NCBI RefSeq assembly: GCF_003429105.1
Contig: NZ_QVTD01000003.1
Location: 1,426,001-1,490,000, forward strand
Source: Peribacillus glennii
GTDB lineage: Bacteria > Bacillota > Bacilli > Bacillales > DSM-1321
DNA: 64,000 bases
Direction of reading: 5' to 3'
A program made the position numbers and the translations under genes. Position 1 is the stretch's first letter. Every line of letters starts with the position of its first letter. The notes beneath the pieces were generated by a model that was not told where the DNA came from, did no database searches, and worked only from the letters and a program-made list of their open reading frames with translations. Below, piece after piece: positions 28,456 to 39,286 of the stretch.

Positions 28456-29193
28456 TCACCTCGATAAGGCTTCAAAGACAGTACCCAGCCTTTCTTCTAT
28501 AATCAAATCAAAATAACGATCCATGATGGTCGGTTCATTGTTTAGCAACCCCCGTAGCGGGACGTCTGCCAAACTTGCGATTGAGGGAAACATATTGACG
28601 GGAGTGACAGAAAGGGATGTTCCCATAACCAGGAACAAATCCGCATCCATTACGCTTTTTTCAGCTTCCTCCCAACCATGTATCTCATCCCCGTATAGAA
28701 CGATATCCGGGTTCAAAACCCGTTCACAATCCTTGCATACCGGCACTTCCATATTCATGATATACGTAAAATCATAAATCCCGCCACACTTTGGGCAAGT
28801 GGCGCTGGTAACGGCCCCATGTACCTCAATCACATTTCTGCTGCCTGCTTTCTGATGCAGGCCGTCCACATTCTGGGTGATAATCGTGACATTTTTCCCT
28901 TTTCTTTCAATTCCGGCAAGAAATGTGTGTGCAAGACTAGGCTGATAGGCATGTAATTGCCCCAAGTGAAAAATCCTCTTGTATTTCTTCCAAAATTCCG
29001 TGGGCTGTCTGTTAAAGTAGGGACGTGAAAGGTAATACTCGATCGGTTCCTCTCCTGCAAAAATCCCTTCATCAGAACGAAAATCCTTCAGGCCGCTTTC
29101 CGTGCTTACACCTGCCCCGGTCAATACAGCAATCCGTTCAGATTTGTCAATCCAGTCTTTTAGCATATTGATTTGTTCCTCGAATGAACTCAC
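28456..29193 (-). CDS. Sir2-family NAD-dependent protein deacylase
   Basis: 245 aa from a GTG at 29193 that has AAGGAGGG 8 nt upstream; open frame continues further but that site decides the start. Removes acyl groups from lysine with NAD+. Motifs: GAGVSTESGLKDFRS (about 25), TQNVDGLHQKAG (about 105), catalytic His in EVHG, zinc cysteines CPKCGG and CKDC, and GTSLSVTPVN. It lies between hemA and engB, where the B. subtilis order has none. Target proteins unknown. Confidence 0.9.
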   Translation of the reverse strand: MSSFEEQINMLKDWIDKSERIAVLTGAGVSTESGLKDFRSDEGIFAGEEPIEYYLSRPYFNRQPTEFWKKYKRIFHLGQLHAYQPSLAHTFLAGIERKGKNVTIITQNVDGLHQKAGSRNVIEVHGAVTSATCPKCGGIYDFTYIMNMEVPVCKDCERVLNPDIVLYGDEIHGWEEAEKSVMDADLFLVMGTSLSVTPVNMFPSIASLADVPLRGLLNNEPTIMDRYFDLIIEERLGTVFEALSR

Positions 29194-29212
29194 TATGCAT
29201 CCCTCCTTAAAG

Positions 29213-29241
29213 AAAAAAGAAGACAGGGAAAGCCCCTGTCT
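29213..29241 (-). terminator. engB terminator
   Basis: Stem GACAGGG / CCCTGTC read leftward, followed by a T-rich run. Located between engB and the sirtuin gene. Confidence 0.75.
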
Positions 29242-29243
29242 CC

Positions 29244-29825
29244 TTACATAAATGATTGTAAAGCACTCCACGCCTGTTCTTTCCCAAGTCCGGTTTCGCC
29301 GGAAAATAAGATCAATTGGTCATCTGGATCCACATCCAACGTTTCTCGGACCACCTTTAAGTGCTTTTGCCACTTTCCTTTCGGGATCTTATCCGCTTTC
29401 GTGGCAATTATGATACAGGGAAGCTCATGATGCTTTAAAAAATCGTACATCATCACATCATCATTGGAAGGGGGATGGCGCAAATCAACGATCAGTAATG
29501 CCGCACGCAATTGTTTACGGGAAGTAAAATAGGTCTCTATCATTCTTCCCCATGCCGCCCGCTCTGTTTTTGACACTTTGGCATAGCCGTAGCCAGGAAC
29601 ATCCACGAAATGTAATACATCATTAATGATATAAAAATTAAGGGTCTGTGTCTTGCCTGGCTTGGACGAGGTCCTTGCCAGGCTTTTCCGGTTGATCATT
29701 TTGTTGATGAAACTGGATTTTCCGACATTTGAACGGCCGGCCAAAGCAAATTCAGGAAGCGGATCGGTTGGATATTGTTCAGGCTTTACAGCGCTGATCA
29801 CAATATCGGCACTTGTAACCTTCAA
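29244..29825 (-). CDS. engB: Ribosome biogenesis GTPase EngB/YsxC
   Basis: 193 aa. Essential GTPase for 50S assembly. G1 is GRSNVGKSS (about 31), G3 is [10 protein letters not shown] (about 74), G4 is TKADK (about 142). Gene starts 4 nt inside the lonA stop, so the lonA-engB pair is translationally coupled, as in B. subtilis. Matches YsxC length. Confidence 0.96.
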   Translation of the reverse strand: MKVTSADIVISAVKPEQYPTDPLPEFALAGRSNVGKSSFINKMINRKSLARTSSKPGKTQTLNFYIINDVLHFVDVPGYGYAKVSKTERAAWGRMIETYFTSRKQLRAALLIVDLRHPPSNDDVMMYDFLKHHELPCIIIATKADKIPKGKWQKHLKVVRETLDVDPDDQLILFSGETGLGKEQAWSALQSFM

Positions 29826-32143
29826 TCCTTGTCACCTGCCAATGCATGCTCGAGAACTTCGTCCAGATGGGACACAGGGACAAACTCCAATTCATTTCGG
29901 ACGCTTTCCGGAATATCATCTATATCCTTTTCATTATCCTTGGGCATGATGACTTTCGTTAAACCGGCGCGATGGGCGCTCAATGATTTCTCCTTCAGGC
30001 CCCCGATAGGAAGTACTCGCCCGCGTAATGTAATCTCGCCAGTCATGCCAACTTCCTTGCGGATGGGGCGCCCCGTAAGTGCTGAAATCAGGGCAGTCGC
30101 AATCGTGATGCCGGCGGACGGGCCATCTTTCGGGACAGCTCCCTCAGGCACATGAATATGGATATCATGGTTTTCATGGAAATTCGGATCGATATTCAAT
30201 TCCTCTGTCTTTGAACGTATATAACTAAAGGCTGCCTGCGCGGATTCCTTCATGACATCCCCAAGCTTCCCGGTTAAAATTAGTTTTCCTTTACCAGGGG
30301 ACAGGGACACCTCTATTTGCAGGGTATCACCGCCTACTGTGGTATAGGCAAGCCCGGTTGCGACTCCAACCTGATCCTCAAGCTCTGCCTGCCCGTAACG
30401 GAAAATCCGTTTGCCAAGGAAATCCTCAATGTTTTTATCATTGATAACCACTCGCTTTTTTTCTCCAGAAACGATGATTTTTGCAGTTTTCCGGCAAATG
30501 CTCGCAAGCTGCCGTTCAAGGCTTCTCACGCCTGCTTCCCTTGTGTAATACCGGATGATCGCCATAAAAGCATCATCCCGGATTTGGAGCTGGGATTTTT
30601 GCAGCCCGTGCTTTTCCATTTGGCGTACCAGCAAATGATCCTTTGCAATGTGGAGCTTTTCGATCTCCGTATAACCGGCAATGGAGATAATTTCCATACG
30701 ATCCCGCAATGGACCCGGTATCGTTGCCAGATTATTTGCAGTAGCGATGAACATAACATTCGATAAATCGTATGCTTCTTCAATATAGTGGTCACTGAAA
30801 TTATGGTTTTGCTCCGGATCCAGCACTTCCAGCATTGCAGAAGAAGGATCGCCCCTGAAGTCATTCGACATCTTATCGATTTCATCCAGAAGGAAAACAG
30901 GATTCACCGTTCCGGCTTTTTTCATGCCCTGGATAATCCTTCCGGGCATCGCGCCGACATATGTCCGTCTATGGCCGCGGATTTCAGACTCGTCGCGGAC
31001 CCCACCTAGGGAAATCCTGACAAAATTGCGGTTTAAGGAGGACGCGATTGATTTTGCAAGACTTGTTTTACCGACTCCCGGAGGTCCGGCAAGGCATAGG
31101 ATTGGTCCCTTTAATGAATTGGTAAGTTGCTGAACGGCCAAATATTCCAGTACCCGTTCTTTTACTTTCTCCAATCCATAGTGTTCTCGGTTTAATATTT
31201 TTTCCGCTTTATGGATGTTCAAGTCATCCTTTGTTGCATTCGTCCATGGAATAGAGACAAGCCAGTCAATGTAATTACGGATGACTGCACTTTCCGCGGA
31301 GCTTGCAGGGATCTTTTCATAACGGTCGAGTTCTTTGAACGCCGTTTCTTTCACATGCTCAGGCATTCCTGCAGCCTCTATTTTTTCGGTAAGCTGTGCA
31401 ATCTCGCCGGTTTTTCCTTCTTTATCGCCAAGTTCTTTCTGGATTGCTTTCATTTGTTCGCGCAGATAGTACTCCTTTTGGGTCCTTTCCATGGAGCGCT
31501 TGACCCGCTGCCCGATTTTCTTCTCCAGATTCAAGACTTCTTTTTCATTATTGATGATTTCAATGACGCGGCTAAGGCGCTTCTTCACATCGATTGTTTC
31601 CAGGATCTCTTGCTTTTCCTTAAGTTTTAACGGCAGATGCGACGCGATGATATCCGCAAGCCTTCCGGGCTCCTCAATATCGGCAGTCGATGAAAATGTT
31701 TCAGCGGAGATTTTCTTGGACATTTTTATATATTGTTCAAAATACTCCAAAAGCGTCCTCATTAGCGCCTGATGCTCAATCTCTTTTTCCGTGCTGTCTT
31801 CATATATTTCAAGCTTGGCGGAAAAATGCGTATCATTATCATAGAACGAAGTTATTTCCGCCCGGTTCAATCCTTCCACCAAGACACGGATCGTACCGTT
31901 TGGAAGCTTTAACATCTGCTTTACCTTCGTCAGTGTTCCCATTTTGTATATATCATCTTCACCTGGTTCATCCAGGGAAATATCTTTTTGTGTCGTTAAA
32001 AAGATAAGATGGTCTTCCACCATTGCTTTTTCAAGAGCCTGTACAGATTTCTCCCGTCCGACATCCAAGTGCAGCACCATTGTCGGATATACAAGCAATC
32101 CTCTAAGCGGCAGGAGGGGGACGATGATTTCGTTATCAGCCAT
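29822..32143 (-). CDS. lonA: ATP-dependent protease LonA
   Basis: 773 aa cytoplasmic protease of the quality-control system. N-terminal substrate domain (1-200), coiled coil (200-260), Walker A GPPGVGKT (353-360) and the Ser-Lys dyad at S676 (GPSAG) and K719 (GGLKEK). ATG has GGAGGTG 7 nt upstream. Downstream of lonB and upstream of engB, in the B. subtilis arrangement. Confidence 0.98.
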   Translation of the reverse strand: MADNEIIVPLLPLRGLLVYPTMVLHLDVGREKSVQALEKAMVEDHLIFLTTQKDISLDEPGEDDIYKMGTLTKVKQMLKLPNGTIRVLVEGLNRAEITSFYDNDTHFSAKLEIYEDSTEKEIEHQALMRTLLEYFEQYIKMSKKISAETFSSTADIEEPGRLADIIASHLPLKLKEKQEILETIDVKKRLSRVIEIINNEKEVLNLEKKIGQRVKRSMERTQKEYYLREQMKAIQKELGDKEGKTGEIAQLTEKIEAAGMPEHVKETAFKELDRYEKIPASSAESAVIRNYIDWLVSIPWTNATKDDLNIHKAEKILNREHYGLEKVKERVLEYLAVQQLTNSLKGPILCLAGPPGVGKTSLAKSIASSLNRNFVRISLGGVRDESEIRGHRRTYVGAMPGRIIQGMKKAGTVNPVFLLDEIDKMSNDFRGDPSSAMLEVLDPEQNHNFSDHYIEEAYDLSNVMFIATANNLATIPGPLRDRMEIISIAGYTEIEKLHIAKDHLLVRQMEKHGLQKSQLQIRDDAFMAIIRYYTREAGVRSLERQLASICRKTAKIIVSGEKKRVVINDKNIEDFLGKRIFRYGQAELEDQVGVATGLAYTTVGGDTLQIEVSLSPGKGKLILTGKLGDVMKESAQAAFSYIRSKTEELNIDPNFHENHDIHIHVPEGAVPKDGPSAGITIATALISALTGRPIRKEVGMTGEITLRGRVLPIGGLKEKSLSAHRAGLTKVIMPKDNEKDIDDIPESVRNELEFVPVSHLDEVLEHALAGDKD

Positions 32144-32385
32144 TGCCTGACACCTCCACTCATTATCGCATCGTCTTAATTACTATTAAATTTTACCAGC
32201 CAAGCCAGTCTTTTAACAATTCTATCCTATTTGAAAACAAGTGTCTATTGTTTCATCCACACTTATTTTCCCTCTATTATGTACAAAAAAACCGTTAAAA
32301 GCACGTAATTAACCTTGAAGGCCATTTGTCATAGACAACCGGGCAAATCTCAGGAAGAAAACCCCGGCATCAACCGAGGCAATCG

Positions 32386-34047
32386 TTACACACTTTCTTT
32401 TTTCGAGCTTATTTGCGGCAATATCTCTTCAGGGATCAAATCTTTCTTCAAGGCTTTTTCGAATACCTCTTTTATGTTTGTCACCGGGATGATTTCTATG
32501 CCTTGCATTTCCTCAAGGATCGATTGCATATTATCAGAAGGTATAATGACGGTCTTCGCCCCTGCCAATTTTGCAGCCCTTACCTTGGGGACAACCCCGC
32601 CTACAGGTTTCACATTGCCATGTATGCTGATTTCACCTGTCATGGCAATTGTATGGTCAACAGGTATTTTATAAATGGCTGAATAAATGCCTGTTGCCAT
32701 CGCTATTCCTGCTGATGGGCCGTCAATCGGTACCCCGCCGGGAAAGTTTACATGAATATCAAACTGGTCAGCAGGAACTCCCATGGCACGGAGGACCGTG
32801 ATCACATTCTCAATTGATCCCTTCGCCATACTTTTTCTGCGTACCGACTTTCCTTGGCTGCCAATGCTTTCTTCTTCAACAATCCCGGTAATATTGATGC
32901 TCCCTTTTTCCTGTGCAGGCAAAACGGTAACCTCTAATTCAAGAACAGAACCGCTGTTTGGACCTTGTACTGCCAATCCATTTATTAACCCCACCCTGGG
33001 CTTTGGAGCAATTTTCCGTTCAAGCCGTGGAGATAGCTGGCTGCTGAGCGCAATCCATTCAATGTCTTCATCCTTTATAAAGGACCGATTTTCTGTAATG
33101 GCGATACCGGCCAGAATTTGCACCATATTCACGGCTTCCCTGCCGTTCCGGGCATATTCAGAAACTATTTCCAGCCCTTTATCACTAATTGATAATTTCA
33201 CTTTGTCTGCCGCATTTTTAGCAACCTCGATGATTTCTTCCCTGTCCAATTCACGAAAAAAAACTTCCATACAGCGGGACCTAATTGCCGGAGGGATTTC
33301 ATTCGGCGTCCTTGTCGTCGCACCAATAAGCCGAAAATCAGCCGGAAACCCATTTTTGAATATATCATGTATATGTGTCGGTATGTTTGTGTTTTCCTCC
33401 TGATAATAAGCGCTTTCGAGATAAACCTTGCGATCTTCCAGCACCTTCAGAAGCTTATTCATTTGGATTGTATGAAGTTCTCCGATTTCATCAATGAATA
33501 AAACGCCGCCATGTGCATTAGTGACCGCACCTTGTTTCGGCTGGGGTATTCCCGCTTGGCCCATGGCTCCTGCCCCTTGATAGATCGGGTCGTGGACAGA
33601 ACCAATCAACGGGTCCGCTATCCCTCTTTCATCAAATCTGGCGGTGGTTGCATCAAGTTCAATAAAGATAGCTGATTGTTTAAAAGGGGATTTGGCGTTT
33701 CTCTTTGCTTCCTCGAGGACCAACCTCGCCGCAGCAGTTTTTCCTACGCCCGGGGGACCATATATCAGAACGTGCTGAGGATTCGGTCCGCATAAGGCGG
33801 CTTTCAAAGCTTTAATTCCATCTTCCTGGCCAATTATATCCGTGAAGGAGGTAGGCCTGACCTTTTCCGAAAGCGGTTCCGTTAATGAAATCGACCGCAT
33901 TTTCCGCAGCTGTTCCATTTCTTTTTTCGATTCGCGGTCAATGGTTACTTTTTGCGTTCTTTGTCCTTTTAACAGATTCAAAAAATATAATCCGATGATA
34001 ATCCCGAAAAACAATTGGATAAACAATGCTATGCCTGTCCAGCTCAT
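32386..34047 (-). CDS. lonB: Sporulation-associated membrane Lon-like protease LonB
   Basis: 553 aa from the ATG at 34047 (AGGAGGG 7 nt upstream); homologous to B. subtilis LonB, whose N-terminus MSWTGIALFIQLFFG is nearly identical here. An N-terminal transmembrane helix (about 5-22), AAA domain with [14 protein letters not shown] and protease domain with IDGPSAGIAMATG are visible. LonB is made in the forespore (sigma-F) in B. subtilis. The upstream frame to 34152 has no ribosome binding site. Confidence 0.95.
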   Translation of the reverse strand: MSWTGIALFIQLFFGIIIGLYFLNLLKGQRTQKVTIDRESKKEMEQLRKMRSISLTEPLSEKVRPTSFTDIIGQEDGIKALKAALCGPNPQHVLIYGPPGVGKTAAARLVLEEAKRNAKSPFKQSAIFIELDATTARFDERGIADPLIGSVHDPIYQGAGAMGQAGIPQPKQGAVTNAHGGVLFIDEIGELHTIQMNKLLKVLEDRKVYLESAYYQEENTNIPTHIHDIFKNGFPADFRLIGATTRTPNEIPPAIRSRCMEVFFRELDREEIIEVAKNAADKVKLSISDKGLEIVSEYARNGREAVNMVQILAGIAITENRSFIKDEDIEWIALSSQLSPRLERKIAPKPRVGLINGLAVQGPNSGSVLELEVTVLPAQEKGSINITGIVEEESIGSQGKSVRRKSMAKGSIENVITVLRAMGVPADQFDIHVNFPGGVPIDGPSAGIAMATGIYSAIYKIPVDHTIAMTGEISIHGNVKPVGGVVPKVRAAKLAGAKTVIIPSDNMQSILEEMQGIEIIPVTNIKEVFEKALKKDLIPEEILPQISSKKESV

Positions 34048-34167
34048 CACAATCCCTCCTGCATTCCCTTGTATGTGGTAATTGGTAGTATCTCCTTGTA
34101 TGAATGGAATTAATCCAACTTTTTGGGACGGAGAATAGGGACCGGTGCTCATTTGGCGGGCATGAGC

Positions 34168-34203
34168 AAAAAAGCTGCCTTGGTTACTGGCAGCTTTTTT
34201 TGA
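34168..34203 (-). terminator. clpX terminator
   Basis: Stem AAGCTGCC / GGCAGCTT with a 9-nt loop and flanking T runs; it ends clpX transcription before lonB. Confidence 0.85.
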
Positions 34204-34239
34204 TACTATTCAGGCAGCATGAAAATTTTTCATCAAAAG

Positions 34240-35508
34240 TTATGCAGAAGTTTTCTTACCCTCGCCTTTGATTGTCGTGCCGTCGGTCAAAATCAATTTT
34301 GGCGGCTTATTGTCCTTAACGGTTTCAGCGGTGATGATGCATTTATCGATGTCATCACGAGAAGGAAGATCAAACATCACTTCAAGCATGATTCCTTCAA
34401 TGATGGAACGCAATCCCCTGGCTCCCGTTTTCCGTTCAATTGCCTTCTTTGAAATTTCAACCAATGCTTCTTTTTCAAACTCAAGCTCGACATCATCCAG
34501 CTCAAGCATTTTTTGGTACTGTTTTACGAGAGCATTTTTTGGTTTTGTAAGGATTTCAATCAATGCTGCCTCGTCTAATTGCTCAAGCGTAGCAATAACC
34601 GGAATACGACCGATGAATTCAGGAATCAGGCCAAATCGCAATAAATCTTCAGGAAGCACTTTAGACAGCAATTCCTTTTCCTTTACATCATCTTTCTTGA
34701 TATCGGTACCGAATCCAATGACTTTCTGCCCTAAACGGCGCTTGATGATAGGTTCAATGCCATCAAAGGCCCCGCCACAAATGAACAGGATATTCGTTGT
34801 GTCGATTTGGATGAATTCTTGATGGGGATGCTTACGGCCTCCCTGCGGTGGTACGCTTGCAACCGTTCCTTCAAGAATTTTCAATAAAGCCTGCTGTACA
34901 CCTTCCCCAGATACATCACGCGTTATAGACGGATTTTCCGATTTACGGGCTACCTTGTCGATTTCATCAATATAAATGATTCCTTTTTCTGCTTTCTCAA
35001 CGTCATAATCAGCAGCTTGAATCAACTTCAGAAGAATGTTTTCAACATCTTCCCCTACATAACCGGCCTCAGTGAGAGAAGTTGCATCTGCAATCGCAAA
35101 CGGAACGTTCAATAAACGAGCCAGTGTCTGAGCAAGAAGGGTTTTACCACTTCCCGTAGGTCCGATCAAAGCAATATTACTCTTGGAAAGCTCAACATCA
35201 TCGACCTTGCTGTTGGAATTGATCCTTTTATAGTGATTGTAAACCGCAACCGCGAGGGATTTTTTGGCCTGCTCCTGTCCAATCACATATTCATCAAGGA
35301 TTTCCCTGATTTCTTTCGGTTTCGGAACATCCTTGAATTCAACTTCTTCTTCAGTCCCAAGCTCTTCTTCAACGATTTCCGTGCAAAGCTCAATGCACTC
35401 ATCGCAAATATATACACCCGGACCTGCTACCAATTTACGGACTTGTTCCTGGGTTTTGCCGCAAAAAGAACACTTCAGCTGCCCTTTTTCATCATTAAAT
35501 TTAAACAT
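34240..35508 (-). CDS. clpX: ClpXP ATPase subunit ClpX
   Basis: 422 aa. Zinc-binding N-terminal domain with CSFC and CDEC (13-40), Walker A GPTGSGKT (about 115), Walker [23 protein letters not shown] near the pore and GARGLRS sensor. Unfolds substrates and feeds them to ClpP (not in this window). ATG has AAAGGGGTG 6 nt upstream. Confidence 0.98.
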   Translation of the reverse strand: MFKFNDEKGQLKCSFCGKTQEQVRKLVAGPGVYICDECIELCTEIVEEELGTEEEVEFKDVPKPKEIREILDEYVIGQEQAKKSLAVAVYNHYKRINSNSKVDDVELSKSNIALIGPTGSGKTLLAQTLARLLNVPFAIADATSLTEAGYVGEDVENILLKLIQAADYDVEKAEKGIIYIDEIDKVARKSENPSITRDVSGEGVQQALLKILEGTVASVPPQGGRKHPHQEFIQIDTTNILFICGGAFDGIEPIIKRRLGQKVIGFGTDIKKDDVKEKELLSKVLPEDLLRFGLIPEFIGRIPVIATLEQLDEAALIEILTKPKNALVKQYQKMLELDDVELEFEKEALVEISKKAIERKTGARGLRSIIEGIMLEVMFDLPSRDDIDKCIITAETVKDNKPPKLILTDGTTIKGEGKKTSA

Positions 35509-35904
35509 GAACTTTCACCCCTTTTAAACTCTTCCACTCTATACATAGAGAAGGGAATAATTCGATAAATCTAAAAATTCTCCTTCTAAGTAAGCATTTT
35601 TTATTTGAAGGTATGAATTGCATTGTAGCACGTTCTGAGTAAATTTGTAACAAAAATGCTTTACCCCATGTAAGTTGTCCAATATACCCAAGAAAAAAAT
35701 CACTAATATGTATTTTGCCCTCTACCAGCATTCCCAAACCTTTGGAAATGAAAAAATAGAGATAATGTATAAATATGTATATGCCGTATTAGAATAAATC
35801 TACACTGAAAACCAGAAAAAATCAAACAGGTAATTCGAATTGGTCTGGAGTGGCATATAAAGAATTCTGTCGTTATTTGTTACCTATTTTTTGGAAGTTC
35901 TTAT
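35509..35904. other. Intergenic tig-clpX region, probable clpX promoter
   Basis: About 396 bp, AT-rich, no ORF. A candidate leftward -10 TACAAT is at 35622-35627 with TTACAA 17 nt upstream, giving a leader of roughly 110 nt for clpX. A run near 35763-35785 contains overlapping TATA-rich dyads. No known RNA family was recognised. Confidence 0.4.
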
Positions 35905-35938
35905 GTATAAAACAAGGCACGATAATTCGCGCCTTGTC
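35905..35938 (-). terminator. tig terminator
   Basis: Stem ACAAGGCGCGA / TCGTGCCTTGT with one mismatch and loop ATTA, followed by TTTATA read leftward. Confidence 0.75.
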
Positions 35939-35966
35939 CGTTATCACTCATTGGTTATGCTAAGAA

Positions 35967-37259
35967 TTATTTTGCTTCTACAGTTTTGCTGTTTTCAACA
36001 AGGAATTCAATCGCCTTGCGGATACGCAGGTCAGATTTTATGCCATCTGTGCTTCCCAACGCTTTTTTAATTGTTTCAACATCCATGTTGTACATTTCAG
36101 CCATTTTCGCAACTTCGGCATCCACATCTTCTTCAGATGCTTCAATGTTTTCAGCATCGGCAATTGCTTCCAAAGTCAGGCTTGTACGCACGCGGCCTTC
36201 AGCTTCTTCTTTCATTTGCGCTCTCAATGCTTCTTCATCCTGTCCGGAGAACTGGAAGTATAATTCCAGGTTCATACCCTGGGATTGAAGGCGCTGCCCG
36301 AACTCATCCATCATGCGGTCCACTTCGTTTGAAACCATTACCTCAGGAAGGTCGATTTCAGCGTTCGCAGCAGCTTTTTCTACAACTGTATCCTGGATGT
36401 GGTGCTCTTGTTCATGCTTCTTGTCATGCTCAAGGTTTTTCTTTAATTTTTCCCTTAATTCAGCCAATGTTTCAACTTCTTCATCGACATCTTTCGCGAA
36501 CTCATCGTCCAATTCAGGAAGCTGTTTTGTTTTGATCTCGTGAACCTTCACTTTAAATACGGCAGGCTTGCCAGCAAGCTCTGCTGCGTGGTATTCCTCA
36601 GGGAATGTCACTTCGACCTCTTTTTCAGCTCCTGTTTCAAGGCCCACTAATTGCTCTTCAAAGCCCGGAATAAAGGAGTTGGAACCAATTTCAAGGGAAT
36701 AATTCTCTGAAGCTCCGCCCTCAAATGCTTCTCCGTCAACGAATCCTTCGAAATCGATCACTACTGTGTCGCCGTTCTCAGCTGCGCCTTCTTCCCGGAT
36801 TACAAGCTCAGCATGGCGCTCAAGTTGGGATTTCAACTCATTTTCAACATCTTCATCAGTAACCTCATTGTCGAACTCCTCAACCTCAAGCCCTTTGTAT
36901 TCGCCTAATTTAACTACTGGCTTAACGGTAACAGTCGCCTTGAAGATTAAATTCTGTCCTTTTTCCATTTGGTCGATATCAATCTCAGGGCGGTCAACCG
37001 GGCTGATTCCAGCTTCCTCGACAGCATCCGCATACGCGTCTGGAAGAATGATATCAAGTGCATCCTGGTATAAAGATTCTACCCCGAACCTCTTTTCGAA
37101 CATTTGGCGAGGCATTTTGCCTTTACGGAAACCAGGTACATTCACCTGTTTTACAACTTTTTTAAATGCAGCGTCCAAGCCTTCGTTAACTTTTGCTGCG
37201 TCTACTTCAACTGTAAGAACGCCTTGGTTCCCTTCTTGCTTTTCCCATTTAACAGACAT
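35967..37259 (-). CDS. tig: Trigger factor
   Basis: 430 aa ribosome-associated chaperone and peptidyl-prolyl isomerase. Ribosome-binding signature [19 protein letters not shown] (about 42-60), FKBP-like domain with [20 protein letters not shown] (about 162-182), and an acidic helical C-terminal domain. ATG has GGAGGG 6 nt upstream. Upstream of clpX, as in B. subtilis. Confidence 0.98.
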   Translation of the reverse strand: MSVKWEKQEGNQGVLTVEVDAAKVNEGLDAAFKKVVKQVNVPGFRKGKMPRQMFEKRFGVESLYQDALDIILPDAYADAVEEAGISPVDRPEIDIDQMEKGQNLIFKATVTVKPVVKLGEYKGLEVEEFDNEVTDEDVENELKSQLERHAELVIREEGAAENGDTVVIDFEGFVDGEAFEGGASENYSLEIGSNSFIPGFEEQLVGLETGAEKEVEVTFPEEYHAAELAGKPAVFKVKVHEIKTKQLPELDDEFAKDVDEEVETLAELREKLKKNLEHDKKHEQEHHIQDTVVEKAAANAEIDLPEVMVSNEVDRMMDEFGQRLQSQGMNLELYFQFSGQDEEALRAQMKEEAEGRVRTSLTLEAIADAENIEASEEDVDAEVAKMAEMYNMDVETIKKALGSTDGIKSDLRIRKAIEFLVENSKTVEAK

Positions 37260-37402
37260 GTGTTTCCCTCCAAAAATCTATATACTTCATAAATTAGCAG
37301 TTGGATGAATCTGCTATGTAATCACTTAACAAGTCATCCTTCATATAAACCCAACAGTTTGGGATCCGTTGTGTTTTGTACTGGGTATATTACAACCCCT
37401 AC

Positions 37403-37430
37403 ATTATATCATAGGATCCCAAGGTTTCAA
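37403..37430 (-). promoter_or_regulatory. Probable sigma-A promoter of tig
   Basis: -35 TTGAAA (37425-37430) and consensus -10 TATAAT (37403-37408) with a 16-nt spacer; leader of about 140 nt. Confidence 0.65.
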
Positions 37431-37440
37431 CAGCAATCCG

Positions 37441-38469
37441 TCAAATTATCGGGTAAGAAATTTCTTCAATTTCCCTCATATATGAAACAATATTCCTTAC
37501 AGATTCAACCTCAATTCGATAAATACCTGCAAATTGTTCTATTTCCGGATCCATCCCCTGATACTCTTCCGCCAGTATTTGGTAAGAGACTGCCCATTCC
37601 AAATAATGTCCCTTGGACGGATCATTAGGGTAGAAAATGAAATTATGCCTTTCAATTAAACTTGTAACCATCTCAAGAAGTGTTGGATTCTCCTGCCCAA
37701 GGTGTGCTTCAGCAAGCCCTGAAACCTCCACAAAAAATGGACTTTCCAGCACGTCCCCCAGGCTTGAAGGGATGAATCTTGCCCTTTCATTAAACTTCAA
37801 TACCTCTACTTCTTTGTCATATTCCTGTTCCCTCAAAATATTAATCAGCAATGTCTTATAAAATGGATTGGCGTTTTCCTCTAGCAAAAAACGTTTGATT
37901 TCCGGTACATAAGGCCTGACGTTCACTTCTGTAAGCCTGGAAATCGTGCGCAGGATCCCGCTTTCCGTTTTTTCTTCAAACAAACCCTCTTTATTGATTT
38001 CGTGATGGATTTTTTCTTCCTTTATGATTTCCTGGCTTTGTTTTTCTTCCAATACACGTTCGCTGAATTGGAGCATTTTCTCAAAGTGCTCGATTTTATC
38101 AGGAGGAATATGGTCATCTTCGAGCAAGGCCCTGATGGTGGAGGCCATTTCCTCATGCTCGTTCAATTGAAGGAGCACCATTAAATAGATATTGACGACC
38201 TGGAAATAGTCTCCTATCCCCTTGTTCAAGAGTTCCTTGCATAGACCCTTTGCCTCCGGGTAATAGCCAAGTTCGACAAGGGATACGACCAATCCTACGT
38301 TTAAATCTGGGTTTTCAGGTTCAAGGTCCCTAGCCTGTGAAAAAAGCGAGGCAGCCTGCCTGAAATCCTTTTTTGCTAGATGGTCCAAACCTTTATCAAC
38401 CAGCCGTCCGGCAAGATTGGGAAACAGAATGATATTATCTTTCTTCGACTGTTTTTCATTTCCGCTCAT
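37441..38469 (-). CDS. ysoA: TPR-repeat protein YsoA
   Basis: 342 aa. Contains TPR-like helices (AKKDFRQAASLFSQARDLEPENPDLNVGL, about 35-65; LGYYPEAKGLCKELLNKG, about 70-90) and a further C-terminal all-helical region. A TTG at 38475 precedes the ATG at 38469; the ATG has GGCGGAG at a better distance and is preferred. Equivalent to ysoA by position between tig and the leu genes. Partners unknown; TPRs bind proteins. Confidence 0.85.
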   Translation of the reverse strand: MSGNEKQSKKDNIILFPNLAGRLVDKGLDHLAKKDFRQAASLFSQARDLEPENPDLNVGLVVSLVELGYYPEAKGLCKELLNKGIGDYFQVVNIYLMVLLQLNEHEEMASTIRALLEDDHIPPDKIEHFEKMLQFSERVLEEKQSQEIIKEEKIHHEINKEGLFEEKTESGILRTISRLTEVNVRPYVPEIKRFLLEENANPFYKTLLINILREQEYDKEVEVLKFNERARFIPSSLGDVLESPFFVEVSGLAEAHLGQENPTLLEMVTSLIERHNFIFYPNDPSKGHYLEWAVSYQILAEEYQGMDPEIEQFAGIYRIEVESVRNIVSYMREIEEISYPII

Positions 38470-38582
38470 CGGCAACTCCGCCTCATTTTTTCTCTTGTAA
38501 TGAAAATCAGTTTAGCATGGTTTGGAGGGAAATACAAAATTATACCGATGCCTTTCATTTAGCTTTGCACGGCCATGAAATG

Positions 38583-38609
38583 AAAAAGGCTGCACAGCTT
38601 ATGTGCAGC
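38583..38609 (-). terminator. ilv-leu operon terminator
   Basis: Perfect stem GCTGCACA / TGTGCAGC with loop TAAGC, followed by CTTTTT read leftward, about 40 nt after leuD. Confidence 0.85.
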
Positions 38610-38647
38610 ACTGTCATCCCTGTTTCTCGATTTCTCAGACATATATT

Positions 38648-39247
38648 TTAAATAGTAGAAACCGGGCTTTCCCTATTTTCATATTCATCAATCTGCTTGC
38701 CATATTTCAATGTAATAGAAATTTCATCCCAGCCGTTAAGAAGCATCTCTTTCCAGTAAGGGTGAATGTCAAACTTGGCAGTGAATCCTTTATTATCCGA
38801 GACAGTCTGCGATTTAAGGTCTATGGTAATCTCATGGCCCTCCTGCTCTGCCGCATCCATTAAATTTCGTACTTCTTCCTTTTTCAATGCAATGGGAAGC
38901 ATTCCATTCTTAAAGCAATTGTTTTGAAAAATATCCGCGAACGAAGGAGCAATGACAATATCAAACCCATAGTCCTGAAGCGACCATGGGGCGTGCTCCC
39001 GTGAAGAACCGCAGCCAAAGTTTTCCCCGGCAATCAATATGCCCGCCCCCTTATTTTGAGGCTGATTCAATTCAAAATCCTTTCTTTCATTTCCTTCACT
39101 GTCGAAACGCCAATCAAAAAATAAGAACTCGCCAAATCCGGTCCGTTCAATCCTTTTTAAAAACTGCTTCGGAATGATCTGGTCAGTATCGATGTTGGCC
39201 CTGTCGATTACAGCCGCTTTGCCTGTATACACTGATATAGGTTTCAA
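38648..39247 (-). CDS. leuD: 3-isopropylmalate dehydratase small subunit
   Basis: 199 aa. With LeuC, isomerises 2-isopropylmalate to 3-isopropylmalate. Signature: NIDTDQIIPKQFLKR (about 19-33) and GENFGCGSSREHAPW (about 73-87). Starts at TTG with AGGAGGTG 8 nt upstream. Last gene of the operon. Confidence 0.97.
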   Translation of the reverse strand: MKPISVYTGKAAVIDRANIDTDQIIPKQFLKRIERTGFGEFLFFDWRFDSEGNERKDFELNQPQNKGAGILIAGENFGCGSSREHAPWSLQDYGFDIVIAPSFADIFQNNCFKNGMLPIALKKEEVRNLMDAAEQEGHEITIDLKSQTVSDNKGFTAKFDIHPYWKEMLLNGWDEISITLKYGKQIDEYENRESPVSTI

Positions 39248-39286
39248 GTGTATTACACCTCCTGTTTCCCTCTTTGGATTCCCTTC

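Noticed and set aside
32351-32379. Terminator after lonB
   Set aside because: A CCCCGG/CCGAGG stem with a mismatch and short T run is too weak.
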